Shown here: positions 37,477 through 45,756 of the stretch, piece after piece | Numbering within the stretch: the first letter of the stretch is position 1 | Layout of the letters: every line of letters begins with the position of its first letter | NCBI RefSeq assembly: GCF_008831305.1 | Contig: NZ_ML708616.1 | Location: 124,001-188,000, forward strand | Reading direction: 5' to 3' | Source of the DNA: Kocuria coralli | GTDB lineage: Bacteria > Actinomycetota > Actinomycetes > Actinomycetales > Micrococcaceae | DNA: 64,000 nucleotides | Translations under genes and position numbers: made by a program | Notes under the pieces: model-generated | What the model was told of the DNA's origin: nothing | What the model saw: the letters and a program-made list of their open reading frames with translations, nothing else | Databases searched by the model: none

Positions 37477-39249
37477 GGTTGCTCCTCGGGGACCGGGGTG
37501 TCATGTTCCAGGACGTCGCGCAGGTGGATGCCGAAACTCGCGCCTCCGAGGCGCTCGTCGTGGGCGGCGATCACCCACACCCGGCCGCCGCGGCGCTGCG
37601 CGACTCGGCGGCAAAGGGCCAGTCCGATGCCGTGCCCGTGCTCCTGCTGGTGCCGTTCGCCCCATGGCGGCCGTTGCCCGGGCGATGGCGTCTCCCCCCT
37701 GCCGGTCACGCCTTCGGTGAAGATCTCGGAGGTGTTCATGTCCTCGTCGATTCCCGGGCCCGTGTCCGTGACCACGCCATGCAGATCCTCCCCCTCGCTG
37801 AGCAGATGGAGTTCGACGAGGCCGCCGGACGGCTCCAGCGGGAGCTGCCCGGCTCCGGCGGCCGTATCCTCGGAACGGTTCTGGAGCGCGGCGCGGATCG
37901 CGTTGTCGATGAGGTTGCCGAGGATCAGGGTCACGTCCTCCGGCTCGGAGATCCGGTTGAGCACCAGGGAGTCCGGCGCCACGCGCAGGGTGATTCCGGC
38001 TTCCGCGCTCACGGTCCCCTTGGCCTCCAGCAGCGCCCGGAGGTAGGCGTCGGTGATCAGCTCGAGGCCTTCGACCGGCGCCGCGACGGGCCCCCGGCGC
38101 AGGATGGCGCCCATATAGCTGACGGCCTCGTCGGTGGCCCCCGTGGTCACCAGCCCCATCACGGTGTGCAGGCGGTTGGCGAACTCATGGCGCTGGGCTC
38201 GCAGAGCCTGGGCCATGGCGGTCACGGATTCGAGCTGCTCCGCCATGGTCAGGACTTGCGTCTCGTCCTGGACGGTGACGACGGCGCCCACGGAGACGTC
38301 CCCGCGTCGCACCGCGACGGCGGTCACCAGCAGGATCCGATCTCCCAGAGCTACGCGGCGGCGCTCCGGAGCGCTGGAGGAATCGCCGAGCGGTGAGCGC
38401 GGCAGGACCCGGTCGACCATGGCGCGGATCTCCGCGGGGACCGGGCCGGCATCGTCGTCCCCGGACCAGCCGAGCAGCTCCCGGGCCCGCTGATTGCTGA
38501 GGGTGACCCGGGCGTCCTGGGCGAACCCCAGGACGCCGTCGTCGAGTCCGTAGAGCACCGCTTCCTGATGCCTGACCATGTTCGCGAGCTCCTCCGGCCC
38601 GACCTGCAAGGTGGCGCGGTCGAGCCTGCGTACCAGCGCCAGGGAGACGAGGGCGCCGACGGCCAGGGCCGCCACGGCCACGGCGGCGACCGCGAGGATC
38701 TCGTGGCGGATGTCCTGGCCCAGGACGGAGGCCTGGATGCCGACCGAGACCAGCCCGACCACGCGACCGTCGTCGTCGCTGGAGTAGACGGGGACCTTGG
38801 CCCGCACGGTGTACCCCCGGGGTTCCGGCCTCCTGGGTGACCTCCTCGTGGCCGGCCAGCGCGCGGTCCGGCGAGGTGGAGACATGTCCTCCGATGAGCG
38901 CGGCGTCCGGGTGGGCCAGGCGGATGCCGTGGTCGTCGGTGACGACCACGAACTGCACGCCCGCACGGTCGCGGATGTGCATCGCCTGGTCCTGGATCGG
39001 GCCGTCGCGATACTCGGAGGGATCGGGGTCCCCGGTGTCCGACGCCGCCGTGACCTCCTGCCGTACCTGCGGATCCTCGGCGAGCGTCCGGGCCGTGGCC
39101 AGAGCCCGCGACTCGTTGGCCGCGGTGACCGCCCGCGCGCCCAGCCAGGCGAACGTCCCCCCGGCCAGCGCGAGCACCAGCACGATCACCGCCAGCTGGC
39201 TCAGCAGCACCTGGCGGCTGAAGGATCGCGGCTTGGAGAACATGGGCAC
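37473..39249 (-). pseudogene. CitA/DcuS-type sensor histidine kinase interrupted by a frameshift
   Basis: The full protein would be about 590 residues: an N-terminal helix, a periplasmic PAS-like sensor domain (ALATARTLAEDPQVR, VVVTDDHGIRLAHPDAALIG), a second helix, a cytoplasmic PAS, and a kinase with the phospho-accepting His in LRAQRHEFANRLHTVMGL and an ATPase domain with NLIDNAIRAAL and DTGPGIDED. The sensor half (39249 down to about 38822) and the rest (about 38818 to 37473) are in different frames. They rejoin cleanly if one base is removed from the run CCCCCGGGG at 38814-38822. This could be a true mutation, slippage or a sequencing error. The start is GTG 39249 or ATG 39243. Confidence 0.85.
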
Positions 39250-39441
39250 AGCGTAGTGCGCACCACAATCTTGAGCACAATGCGCAAAAAGGGCAGATCA
39301 AGCAGAACGCGGACTGTGCGCACAAGCGCGCGGACCGGTGCCGGTGCTCCCTAGGGTGTAGCGCGAATCACATCGAATCCCCGGAGCGCCGGCCCGTGAG
39401 GCCACCCGGAGCGCCAGCCCGCAACCAGAAGGAGAGACGTC

Positions 39442-40887
39442 GTGACCGTCGTTCTCGGCTTCGCCATGATCATCGTCTTCATGACGCTGATCATGACCAA
39501 GAAGCTCTCACCCATCCTGGCCCTGATCCTGATCCCCACCATCTTCGGCCTGTTCGCCGGGGCGGGCCTGGGTATCGGCGACATGGTCATGGAGGCCATC
39601 GAGTCGATGTCCTCGACCGCGGCGCTGCTGCTGTTCGCGATCATCTACTTCGGGATCATGATCGACGTCGGCCTGTTCGACAAGCTGGTCGAGTTCATCC
39701 TGCGCATCGCCGGTCAGGATCCGCTCAAGGTGGTACTGGGCACCGCCCTGCTGACCGGAGCCGTCTCTCTGGACGGGGACGGCTCCACCACCTTCATCGT
39801 GGTCACGGCGGCCATGCTGCCCATCTACCGGAGGCTGCAGATGTCTCCGGTGGTGCTGACCTGCGTGGCGGGCCTGATCAACGGAACGCTCAATATCGTC
39901 CCCTGGGGCGGCCCCACGGCGCGGGCGGCATCGGCGCTGCACCTGGATGCCAACTCCATCTTCGCGCCCATGATCCCGTCCCTGGCGGCGGGCCTGGCCC
40001 TGAGCCTGGTGTTCAGCTACTTCATGGGGCTCTCCGAACGGCGCCGACTGGCCAGGAAGGGCGTGGCGTGGGTCAAAGGGGCACGGGCGGCGGAGCCCGG
40101 GCCGGACTCCGGGCAGCCGCTCACCGGAGTCGCGGCCGGGCCCTCGGCGGGCGGACCCGCCACTCAGGCGCTGACCATCAACAGGACGGGCACCCAGACC
40201 GCGGAGGAGGACGAGACCACCGGGCACTCCCTGACGGACACTGCCCTGGACCCCGACCGTCCCACGCTGCGCCCGCATCTGTTCTGGTTCAACCTGGCAC
40301 TGACCGCCGCGATCATGGTGCTGTTGATCATCGACATCCTGCCCCTGCCGTACCTGTTCATGATCGGCACGGTGCTCGCGCTGATGGTGAACTTCCGGTC
40401 CATCCGTGAACAGCACGAGGAACTGGCGGCGCATGCGTCGTCGGTGATCACCGTGGTCGCCATGGTCATGGCTGCGGGGGTGCTGACCGGCGTGATGAGC
40501 GGAACCGGGATGGTGGACGGGATGGCCCAGTGGCTCGTGGATGTCATCCCCGCCTCCTGGGGTCCGTACATGGCCGTGATCACGGGTGTGCTGTCGATCC
40601 CGATGACCTTCTTCATGAGCAACGACGCCTTCTACTACGGCATTCTGCCGGTCCTGACGGAGACGGCGGCCCACTACGGAGTGCCCGCCGTGGACATGGC
40701 GCGTGCCTCGATCACCGGTCAGCCCGTCCACCTGCAGTCGCCGCTGGTGCCGGCGATCCTGCTGCTGGTCTCCCTGGCCGGGGTGGAGCTGGGCGATCAC
40801 CACAGGAAGGTCCTCTGGCGAGCCCTCGCCGTGTCGCTGGTGATGCTCGTGGTGGGCGTCCTGGTCGGCGTCATCGCCTTCGGATAA
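39442..40887 (+). CDS. CitMHS family citrate:proton (metal-citrate) symporter
   Basis: A 481-residue inner-membrane transporter with about eleven hydrophobic segments. CitM-type signatures are SLDGDGSTTFIVVTAAMLPIY, GLINGTLNIVPWGGPTARAA and FFMSNDAFYYGILPVL. A polar loop of about 80 residues (about 200-280) separates the two halves. GTG 39442 is preceded by AGGAG 7 nt upstream. It is divergent from the CitA/CitB-like pair, the classic arrangement in which the two-component system switches on citrate uptake. It is followed after 9 bp by a universal stress protein gene. Confidence 0.92.
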   Translation: MTVVLGFAMIIVFMTLIMTKKLSPILALILIPTIFGLFAGAGLGIGDMVMEAIESMSSTAALLLFAIIYFGIMIDVGLFDKLVEFILRIAGQDPLKVVLGTALLTGAVSLDGDGSTTFIVVTAAMLPIYRRLQMSPVVLTCVAGLINGTLNIVPWGGPTARAASALHLDANSIFAPMIPSLAAGLALSLVFSYFMGLSERRRLARKGVAWVKGARAAEPGPDSGQPLTGVAAGPSAGGPATQALTINRTGTQTAEEDETTGHSLTDTALDPDRPTLRPHLFWFNLALTAAIMVLLIIDILPLPYLFMIGTVLALMVNFRSIREQHEELAAHASSVITVVAMVMAAGVLTGVMSGTGMVDGMAQWLVDVIPASWGPYMAVITGVLSIPMTFFMSNDAFYYGILPVLTETAAHYGVPAVDMARASITGQPVHLQSPLVPAILLLVSLAGVELGDHHRKVLWRALAVSLVMLVVGVLVGVIAFG

Positions 40888-40896
40888 GGAGCAGTC

Positions 40897-41364
40897 ATGA
40901 CGAATCTGTACTCACGGCCGGCCCGGGACCGGCAGCAGCCCTCCCTGCGGGTGTCCGCATCCGAGGGGATCGACAGCGCCGAGCGCACCGTCGTCCTGGC
41001 CCACCGGTCGGAGGCGGGGCCCAGGGTGCTGGGCGAGGCGATCAAAGCCGCGCGGCGCGAGCGCGCCGCACTGCGGGTGGTCCACTTCGCCCGCGACATG
41101 ACGGCCGGGCCCTCCATGGGCGAAGAGGCGATCGAGGAGATCAAGGCCCTGTCTCGGAGCATCATGGCCGAGGGCCTAGAGTTCGAGATCCAGCGGGCCT
41201 CCGACGCGGTGGCCGACCAGGTCCTGGAGCTGGCCAGGGATCATGGCGCCGAGCTGATCGTCCTGGCCGCCCGGCGCCGGTCCCCCGTCATGAAGCTGTT
41301 CCTGGGCTCCAGCGCGCAGCGGATCCTGCTCGAGGCCGACTGCCCGGTTCTGACCGTGCGGTGA
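40897..41364 (+). CDS. Universal stress protein (UspA family)
   Basis: A 155-residue single Usp domain with an N-terminal tail of about 28 polar residues. It ends with the usual VMKLFLGSSAQRILLEADCP then VLTVR. The first glycines of the ATP-binding G-x2-G-x9-G(S/T) motif are replaced by AARRRSPV, so nucleotide binding is doubtful. AAGGAG lies just before ATG 40897, and the gene is coupled to the citrate transporter by a 9-bp gap. Transporter-Usp pairs are common and may tune transporter activity. The last 77 bp overlap the end of the convergent FemAB-like gene. Confidence 0.9.
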   Translation: MTNLYSRPARDRQQPSLRVSASEGIDSAERTVVLAHRSEAGPRVLGEAIKAARRERAALRVVHFARDMTAGPSMGEEAIEEIKALSRSIMAEGLEFEIQRASDAVADQVLELARDHGAELIVLAARRRSPVMKLFLGSSAQRILLEADCPVLTVR

Positions 41365-42448
41365 TCGGGGTGGCGACGCGCAGGCCGCTGCGACGCACGG
41401 TCCGCACGCCTCGCCGGAGGGCGCTGATCGAGCGGACCAGCTTGTAGGCGGCTGGTGAGACGGGGAGGTCCCAGGCCCCGGCGTGCTCCACGACGTAGCC
41501 GCCGAAGGAGGCCTTGAAGCGGCTGAAGCCGGCCCACGGGTGCTGCGGATCGTCGGTGGGCGCGATGCCGTAGAGATCCGCCACCTGCACGCCGTACCGC
41601 CTGGCGTCCAGGATCGCGGTGATGACCGCCGACTGGTGCGCGCGGAGCCTGCTGAAGCGCCGGTCCGTCGCGCCGTGGGCGAAGACGCGGATGCCGCCGC
41701 CGTCGAGGGTCAGGATCGCGCTGATCACCCGCCCGTCGTGCCTGGCCAGGAACAGGGCGCCGTGGCCCTCCGGCAGGACGGCCTCGGCCAGCGCCGTGAG
41801 CTGGCCGGGCTCTTGCGCGGTGAAGCCGCTGCGGGCGGCGGTCGTGGACATGAGTTCCGCGAGGTACCCGATATCGGCCGGATCGCGGCTGATCCCGACG
41901 GAGATGCCCCGCTGGGCGGTGCTGCGGTAGACGGTGCGGTTGGTCCCGGTCATATCGCCCAGGACCTCCTCCGCGGGCCGGGCCAGGTCGATGCAGCGCG
42001 TCCGGCGGGGCTGGAGGTCGGCCAGGGCCGGCCGGAAGCCCGCCCGGGAGAGCATGGCGCGTTGCCGGGACACCTCCGCCTGCGGGGTGGGAGCGGACCA
42101 GGAGCGCAGGACCTGGGGCTCCACCCGCAGGAACAGGGCGCCGGACTCGCTGGCGACCGTGCGGGCCCACTCCAGGCCGTCGAGGAAACCGTGCTCCGTG
42201 CGGGCGACCGGCCCGTAGGGAACGTAGAGGTAACTGCCCACGGCGCGCTGCTCCAGAATCGCCAGTGCGTGCCACCCCGGGCCCTGCCCGGTGAAAGCCG
42301 GTTTCCCCCGGAGACGGCTGACCTTCTTCCACACCGCTGTCTGCAGCGGGGAATGCAGCCCGGGGCGCGAGCCGGGGATCGCTGACCCGCGCGGGTCAGC
42401 GGGAACGTCGTGCAGAGCTGCGATCGGGCGAGGCGCGGATGCCATCAT
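41288..42448 (-). CDS. FemAB/FemX-like peptidyltransferase (GNAT fold)
   Basis: A 386-residue protein with the two-domain Fem fold: SPLQTAVWKKVSRLRG near the N-terminus, VGSYLYVPYGP in the first domain and RFKASFGGYVVEHAGAWDLPV at the end, a pattern shared by FemABX and lipid II aminoacyltransferases. Such enzymes add amino acids from aminoacyl-tRNA to peptidoglycan precursors in the cytoplasm. The tail after about residue 340 is Arg/Ser-rich and lies opposite the usp coding end. Start ATG 42448 or 42445. A role in interpeptide bridge synthesis is inferred from family only. Confidence 0.8.
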   Translation of the reverse strand: MMASAPRPIAALHDVPADPRGSAIPGSRPGLHSPLQTAVWKKVSRLRGKPAFTGQGPGWHALAILEQRAVGSYLYVPYGPVARTEHGFLDGLEWARTVASESGALFLRVEPQVLRSWSAPTPQAEVSRQRAMLSRAGFRPALADLQPRRTRCIDLARPAEEVLGDMTGTNRTVYRSTAQRGISVGISRDPADIGYLAELMSTTAARSGFTAQEPGQLTALAEAVLPEGHGALFLARHDGRVISAILTLDGGGIRVFAHGATDRRFSRLRAHQSAVITAILDARRYGVQVADLYGIAPTDDPQHPWAGFSRFKASFGGYVVEHAGAWDLPVSPAAYKLVRSISALRRGVRTVRRSGLRVATPITARSEPGSRPRAGSAARWSPGTAS

Positions 42449-42545
42449 GTGCCGCCTGGGAGGTCATCAGGCCCTGGCCGCGGTGCGCGGTCGGGCGGAG
42501 AAGTCCCCTCGATCGTAAGCTAACTGTTTCGAAAAGTGAAATACT

Positions 42546-43487
42546 CTACTGGGGTCCAGAGGAGAGCAGGGCGGTGGTGCATTCCAGCAGCCGTTCGCGG
42601 ATCGGCCGGGCCCGCTCCGCGAAGGATTTCTGCCGGCGCACGTACTCGGCTTTGCCCTGCGGCGTCTCCACGGCCACCACCCCGTATCCCCAGTCGCTGA
42701 GGTCGTAGGGCGATGCCTCCATGTCCGTGGCCCGCACCTCCACCGCCAGCGCGAAGGCGTCGGCGATGAGCTGGGAGGGGACCGCCGGGTAGAGCTTGTA
42801 GGCCCACTTGTAGAGGTCCATGGTCGCGTGCAGGCAGCCGGGCTGCTCCAGCTCCCGCTGCGTCTCGCGCGTGGGCTGAAGCTCGTTCCTGGGGGCCGCC
42901 TCCGGTGCGAAGAACCGGAACGCGTCGATGTGGGTGCACTTGAGCTTGTGGGATTCGACGACGGCGTCCGTGCCCTCGGACCCGAGCCTCAAGGGCAGCT
43001 GCTCGTGACGTACCCCGTGCACGGCGGCCCGGTAGGCCATGGCCCATTCGTGCAGGCCGAAGCAGCCGAAGACGCCGGGACGCCCGGCGGTCCGCCGGAC
43101 GAGCATGTCCACGAACTGCACGGCGGATCCTCTGGCGGAGAGGAAGGCCCGGAGGTCCAGGGTGACCGCGCCCTCGTCGTCCGCGATGCCCAGCGCAGCG
43201 GCCTCGTCACCCTCCAGGGTGCGCCAGAACTTCCGGCCGGAGAACTCCGCGGCGCCGTCGAGCAGGACCACGCCGGCCCCCGGGGTCCAGCGCTCGAGCT
43301 TGCCCGGGGAGAAGGAGTAATAGGTGAACAGGAAGTCGTCGACCGGGTGCTTCAGCCCCCGGTTGCGGCGCTCACGGAACGGTTCCGTCCAGTCCTGGAC
43401 CCGCTGCAGATGGGCGCTCTGGGCTTGACGCCACTGCTCCGGGCGGAGGACCGGGGCAGTGGCGTCGAGCCGGAGCGCAGAGGACAC
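42546..43487 (-). CDS. Conserved actinobacterial protein (often labelled 3-methyladenine DNA glycosylase in databases)
   Basis: A 313-residue protein without signal peptide or membrane segments. Conserved-looking blocks are HPVDDFLFTYYSFSPGKLER, GCFGLHEWAMAY, LKCTHIDAFRFF, CLHATMDLYKWAYKLYP and YDLSDWGYGVVAVET; the His, Cys and Asp content of the middle blocks suggests a metal or catalytic site. From memory, relatives are annotated as DNA glycosylases, but I see no HhH or AAG-type glycosylase motif, so I do not accept that function. Start GTG 43487 follows lysC by 9 bp, suggesting cotranscription. Confidence 0.7.
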   Translation of the reverse strand: MSSALRLDATAPVLRPEQWRQAQSAHLQRVQDWTEPFRERRNRGLKHPVDDFLFTYYSFSPGKLERWTPGAGVVLLDGAAEFSGRKFWRTLEGDEAAALGIADDEGAVTLDLRAFLSARGSAVQFVDMLVRRTAGRPGVFGCFGLHEWAMAYRAAVHGVRHEQLPLRLGSEGTDAVVESHKLKCTHIDAFRFFAPEAAPRNELQPTRETQRELEQPGCLHATMDLYKWAYKLYPAVPSQLIADAFALAVEVRATDMEASPYDLSDWGYGVVAVETPQGKAEYVRRQKSFAERARPIRERLLECTTALLSSGPQ

Positions 43488-43496
43488 TACGGGCGG

Positions 43497-44789
43497 TCAG
43501 CGCCCGGTGCCCGCGTAGACCGTGGCGTCCTGGTTGGAGTCCAGGTTGAAGGCGGTGTGCACGGCGCGGACGGCGTCGTCGAGGCGATCGGCCGAGGTGA
43601 TCACGGAGATGCGGACCTCCGAGGTGGAGATCATGTCGATGTTGATGTCGTTGGCGGCCAGGGCGTCGAAGAAGGTGAAGGAGACGCCCGGGTTGGACTT
43701 CATGCCCGCGCCCACGAGGGAGAGCTTGCCGACCTTGTCGTCGTACTCCAGGCCGGCGTAGCCGATCTTCTCCTCGGCGGCGCGCAGCAGGTTCACGGCC
43801 AGCTCGCCCTGGGTCTCGGGCAGGGTCACGGAGAGGTCGGTGGTGGGCTCGTCGGCCACGGAGACGTTCTGCACGATCATGTCCACGTTGACCTTGGCGT
43901 CGGCCAGGAGCCGGAAGATGCGGGAGGCGATGCCCGGGCGGTCGGGGACCCCCACCACGGTGATCTTGACCTGGTTGCGGTCGTGGGCGATGCCTGCGAT
44001 CAGAGGCTGTTCCAAGGGGATCTCCTTCGTGGACATGGAGACGGTGGTGTCATCGGGGCTGGGGATCACCCAGGTGCCTTCGGCCCGGGTGAAGGACGAG
44101 CGAACGTGCAGTTTCACGCCGAAGCGGCGCGCGTACTCGACGCAGCGCAGGTGCAGGATCTTGGCGCCGTTGGCGGCCATCTCGAGCATCTCCTCGCTGG
44201 AGATCTGATCGAGCTTGTGGGCCTTCGGGGCGATGCGGGGATCGGCGGTGAACACCCCGTCGACGTCCGAGTAGATCTCGCACACGTCTGCGTTCAGCGC
44301 GGCGGCCAGGGCGACGGCGGTCGTGTCGGACCCGCCGCGGCCGAGCGTGGTGATGTCCTTGGTCTGGCGGTTGACGCCTTGGAAGCCCGCGATGATCGCG
44401 ATATTGCCGGCGTCGATCGACTCCTGGATGCGGAACGGCGTCACCTCGACCAGGGAAGCCATGCCGTGGTCGCCGTCGGTGATCATGCCCGCCTGTGAGC
44501 CGGTGAAGGACTGCGCGGGCGCGCCGAGATCGTTGATGGCGATGGCCAGCAGCGACATGGAGATCCGCTCCCCGGAGGTGAGGAGCATGTCCATCTCGCG
44601 GGCCGGAGGATGAGACGAGACCTCGTTGGCCAGGTCGATCAGTTCATCTGTGGTGTCGCCCATGGCCGAGACCACCACGACGACGTCGTGTCCGGCGTTC
44701 TTGGTCTCGACGATCCGGCGTGCGACGCGGCGGACGCTGGCCGCATCCGCGACCGATGATCCGCCGAACTTCTGCACGATCAAGCTCAT
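43497..44789 (-). CDS. lysC: Aspartate kinase
   Basis: First enzyme of the aspartate pathway (lysine, threonine, methionine, diaminopimelate), phosphorylating aspartate. The 430-residue protein has the kinase motif KFGGSSVADAASV at residues 7-19, TLGRGGSDTTAVALAAAL, and two C-terminal ACT domains for feedback control by lysine and threonine (about 270-420). Start ATG 44789 has a GGGGAG upstream. Actinobacterial lysC commonly encodes an internal beta-subunit start. The usual partner asd does not follow; an unrelated conserved gene does. Confidence 0.95.
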   Translation of the reverse strand: MSLIVQKFGGSSVADAASVRRVARRIVETKNAGHDVVVVVSAMGDTTDELIDLANEVSSHPPAREMDMLLTSGERISMSLLAIAINDLGAPAQSFTGSQAGMITDGDHGMASLVEVTPFRIQESIDAGNIAIIAGFQGVNRQTKDITTLGRGGSDTTAVALAAALNADVCEIYSDVDGVFTADPRIAPKAHKLDQISSEEMLEMAANGAKILHLRCVEYARRFGVKLHVRSSFTRAEGTWVIPSPDDTTVSMSTKEIPLEQPLIAGIAHDRNQVKITVVGVPDRPGIASRIFRLLADAKVNVDMIVQNVSVADEPTTDLSVTLPETQGELAVNLLRAAEEKIGYAGLEYDDKVGKLSLVGAGMKSNPGVSFTFFDALAANDINIDMISTSEVRISVITSADRLDDAVRAVHTAFNLDSNQDATVYAGTGR

Positions 44790-44951
44790 GTGCTCTGGCT
44801 CCCCAGGTCTTGCGCTGTTCTCTGGTACCTGATGTCGGCACGCGTATCGCATGCCGGCGCTTTCAACGCTCGATCTATCGTAGCGGCGCGAACCGGCACC
44901 GCCGTCCAGTCCGCTCCCGGCCAACGGTCAAGATCATCGCCCATCGGCCTT

Positions 44952-44975
44952 GATCGGGCATCGGATCGACCGCTC
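44952..44975. repeat. Dispersed copy of the GATCGGATCGACCG repeat
   Basis: This 24-bp stretch is 20/24 identical to 23317-23340 in the tandem repeat block near phr. It lies in the 260-bp gap between lysC and recR, which otherwise holds GC-rich sequence with short symmetric pieces such as CGGTACCG (44978-44985) but no gene. Confidence 0.5.
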
Positions 44976-45049
44976 ATCCGGTACCGGGCGGTTCAGCGGC
45001 CACTCGCTGGTCGTGAGCGGCACCGTGACCCCTCGACGACGACGGCGCT

Positions 45050-45646
45050 TCAGCTCACGATCGTGCGGCCCTCGAAAGCGCGGCCGAGAGTCACCTCGTC
45101 GGCGTATTCCAGGTCGCCGCCCACGGGCAGCCCGGACGCCAGGCGGGTGACCTTGATGCCCAGGGTGGAGAGCATGCGGGCCAGATACGTCGCGGTGGCC
45201 TCTCCCTCGAGGTTGGGATCCGTGGCCAGCACGATCTCCTCGACCGATTCGTCGGACAGCCGGGTCATGAGCTCGCGGACACGCAGCTGATCCGGCCCGA
45301 TGCCCGCGATCGGATTGATGGACCCGCCGAGCACGTGGTACAGGCCGCGGTAGGACTTGGTGCGCTCGATGGCCATCACGTCCTTGGACTCCTCGACCAC
45401 GCAGATCACGGTCTGGTCCCGCCGGGAGTCCCGGCAGATGGCGCATTCCTCCTGCTCGGCCACGTTGCCGCAGATCCGGCAGTGCTTGACCCGTTCCTTG
45501 ACGGCGGTCATGGCATCGGAGAGGCGCTGGACGTCCTCCTTGTCGGCGTCCAGCAGGAAGAACGCGATGCGCTGGGCGGACTTGGGGCCGACGCCGGGCA
45601 GACGGCCCAGCTCGTCGATCAGGTCCTGGACGGCACCTTCGTACAC
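45050..45646 (-). CDS. recR: Recombination protein RecR
   Basis: A 198-residue DNA-binding protein that loads RecA at gaps with RecF and RecO. It has an N-terminal helix-hairpin-helix ([20 protein letters not shown]), a four-cysteine zinc finger ([18 protein letters not shown]), and a Toprim domain with [12 protein letters not shown] and [16 protein letters not shown]. The start is GTG 45646. It follows dnaX by about 110 bp, the common dnaX-recR order in bacteria. Confidence 0.96.
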   Translation of the reverse strand: MYEGAVQDLIDELGRLPGVGPKSAQRIAFFLLDADKEDVQRLSDAMTAVKERVKHCRICGNVAEQEECAICRDSRRDQTVICVVEESKDVMAIERTKSYRGLYHVLGGSINPIAGIGPDQLRVRELMTRLSDESVEEIVLATDPNLEGEATATYLARMLSTLGIKVTRLASGLPVGGDLEYADEVTLGRAFEGRTIVS

Positions 45647-45704
45647 GGATCACTCACTTAGCTCGATGGATGCCTGCGATGGCAAGGGTCGGAGAAGGTC
45701 TGAG

Positions 45705-45738
45705 GAGATGGCGGGGTCACGGGGGGGCCTGCCATCTC
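45705..45738. terminator. Hairpin between dnaX and recR (possible terminator)
   Basis: GAGATGGCGGG (45705-45715) pairs with CCTGCCATCTC (45728-45738), allowing one G-U pair. The loop includes a run of G. No T-tract follows on the minus strand, so it could be an attenuating hairpin between cotranscribed genes rather than a full terminator. Confidence 0.35.
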
Positions 45739-45756
45739 GATGGTCCGGGCGGGCCT

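Noticed and set aside
42546-43487. 3-methyladenine DNA glycosylase function
   Set aside because: No helix-hairpin-helix or AAG catalytic motifs visible; listed as conserved protein of unknown function instead.
44790-45049. A possible small gene in the lysC-recR gap
   Set aside because: No frame with a ribosome site or protein-like composition; the gap is explained by repeat-like sequence and promoter space.
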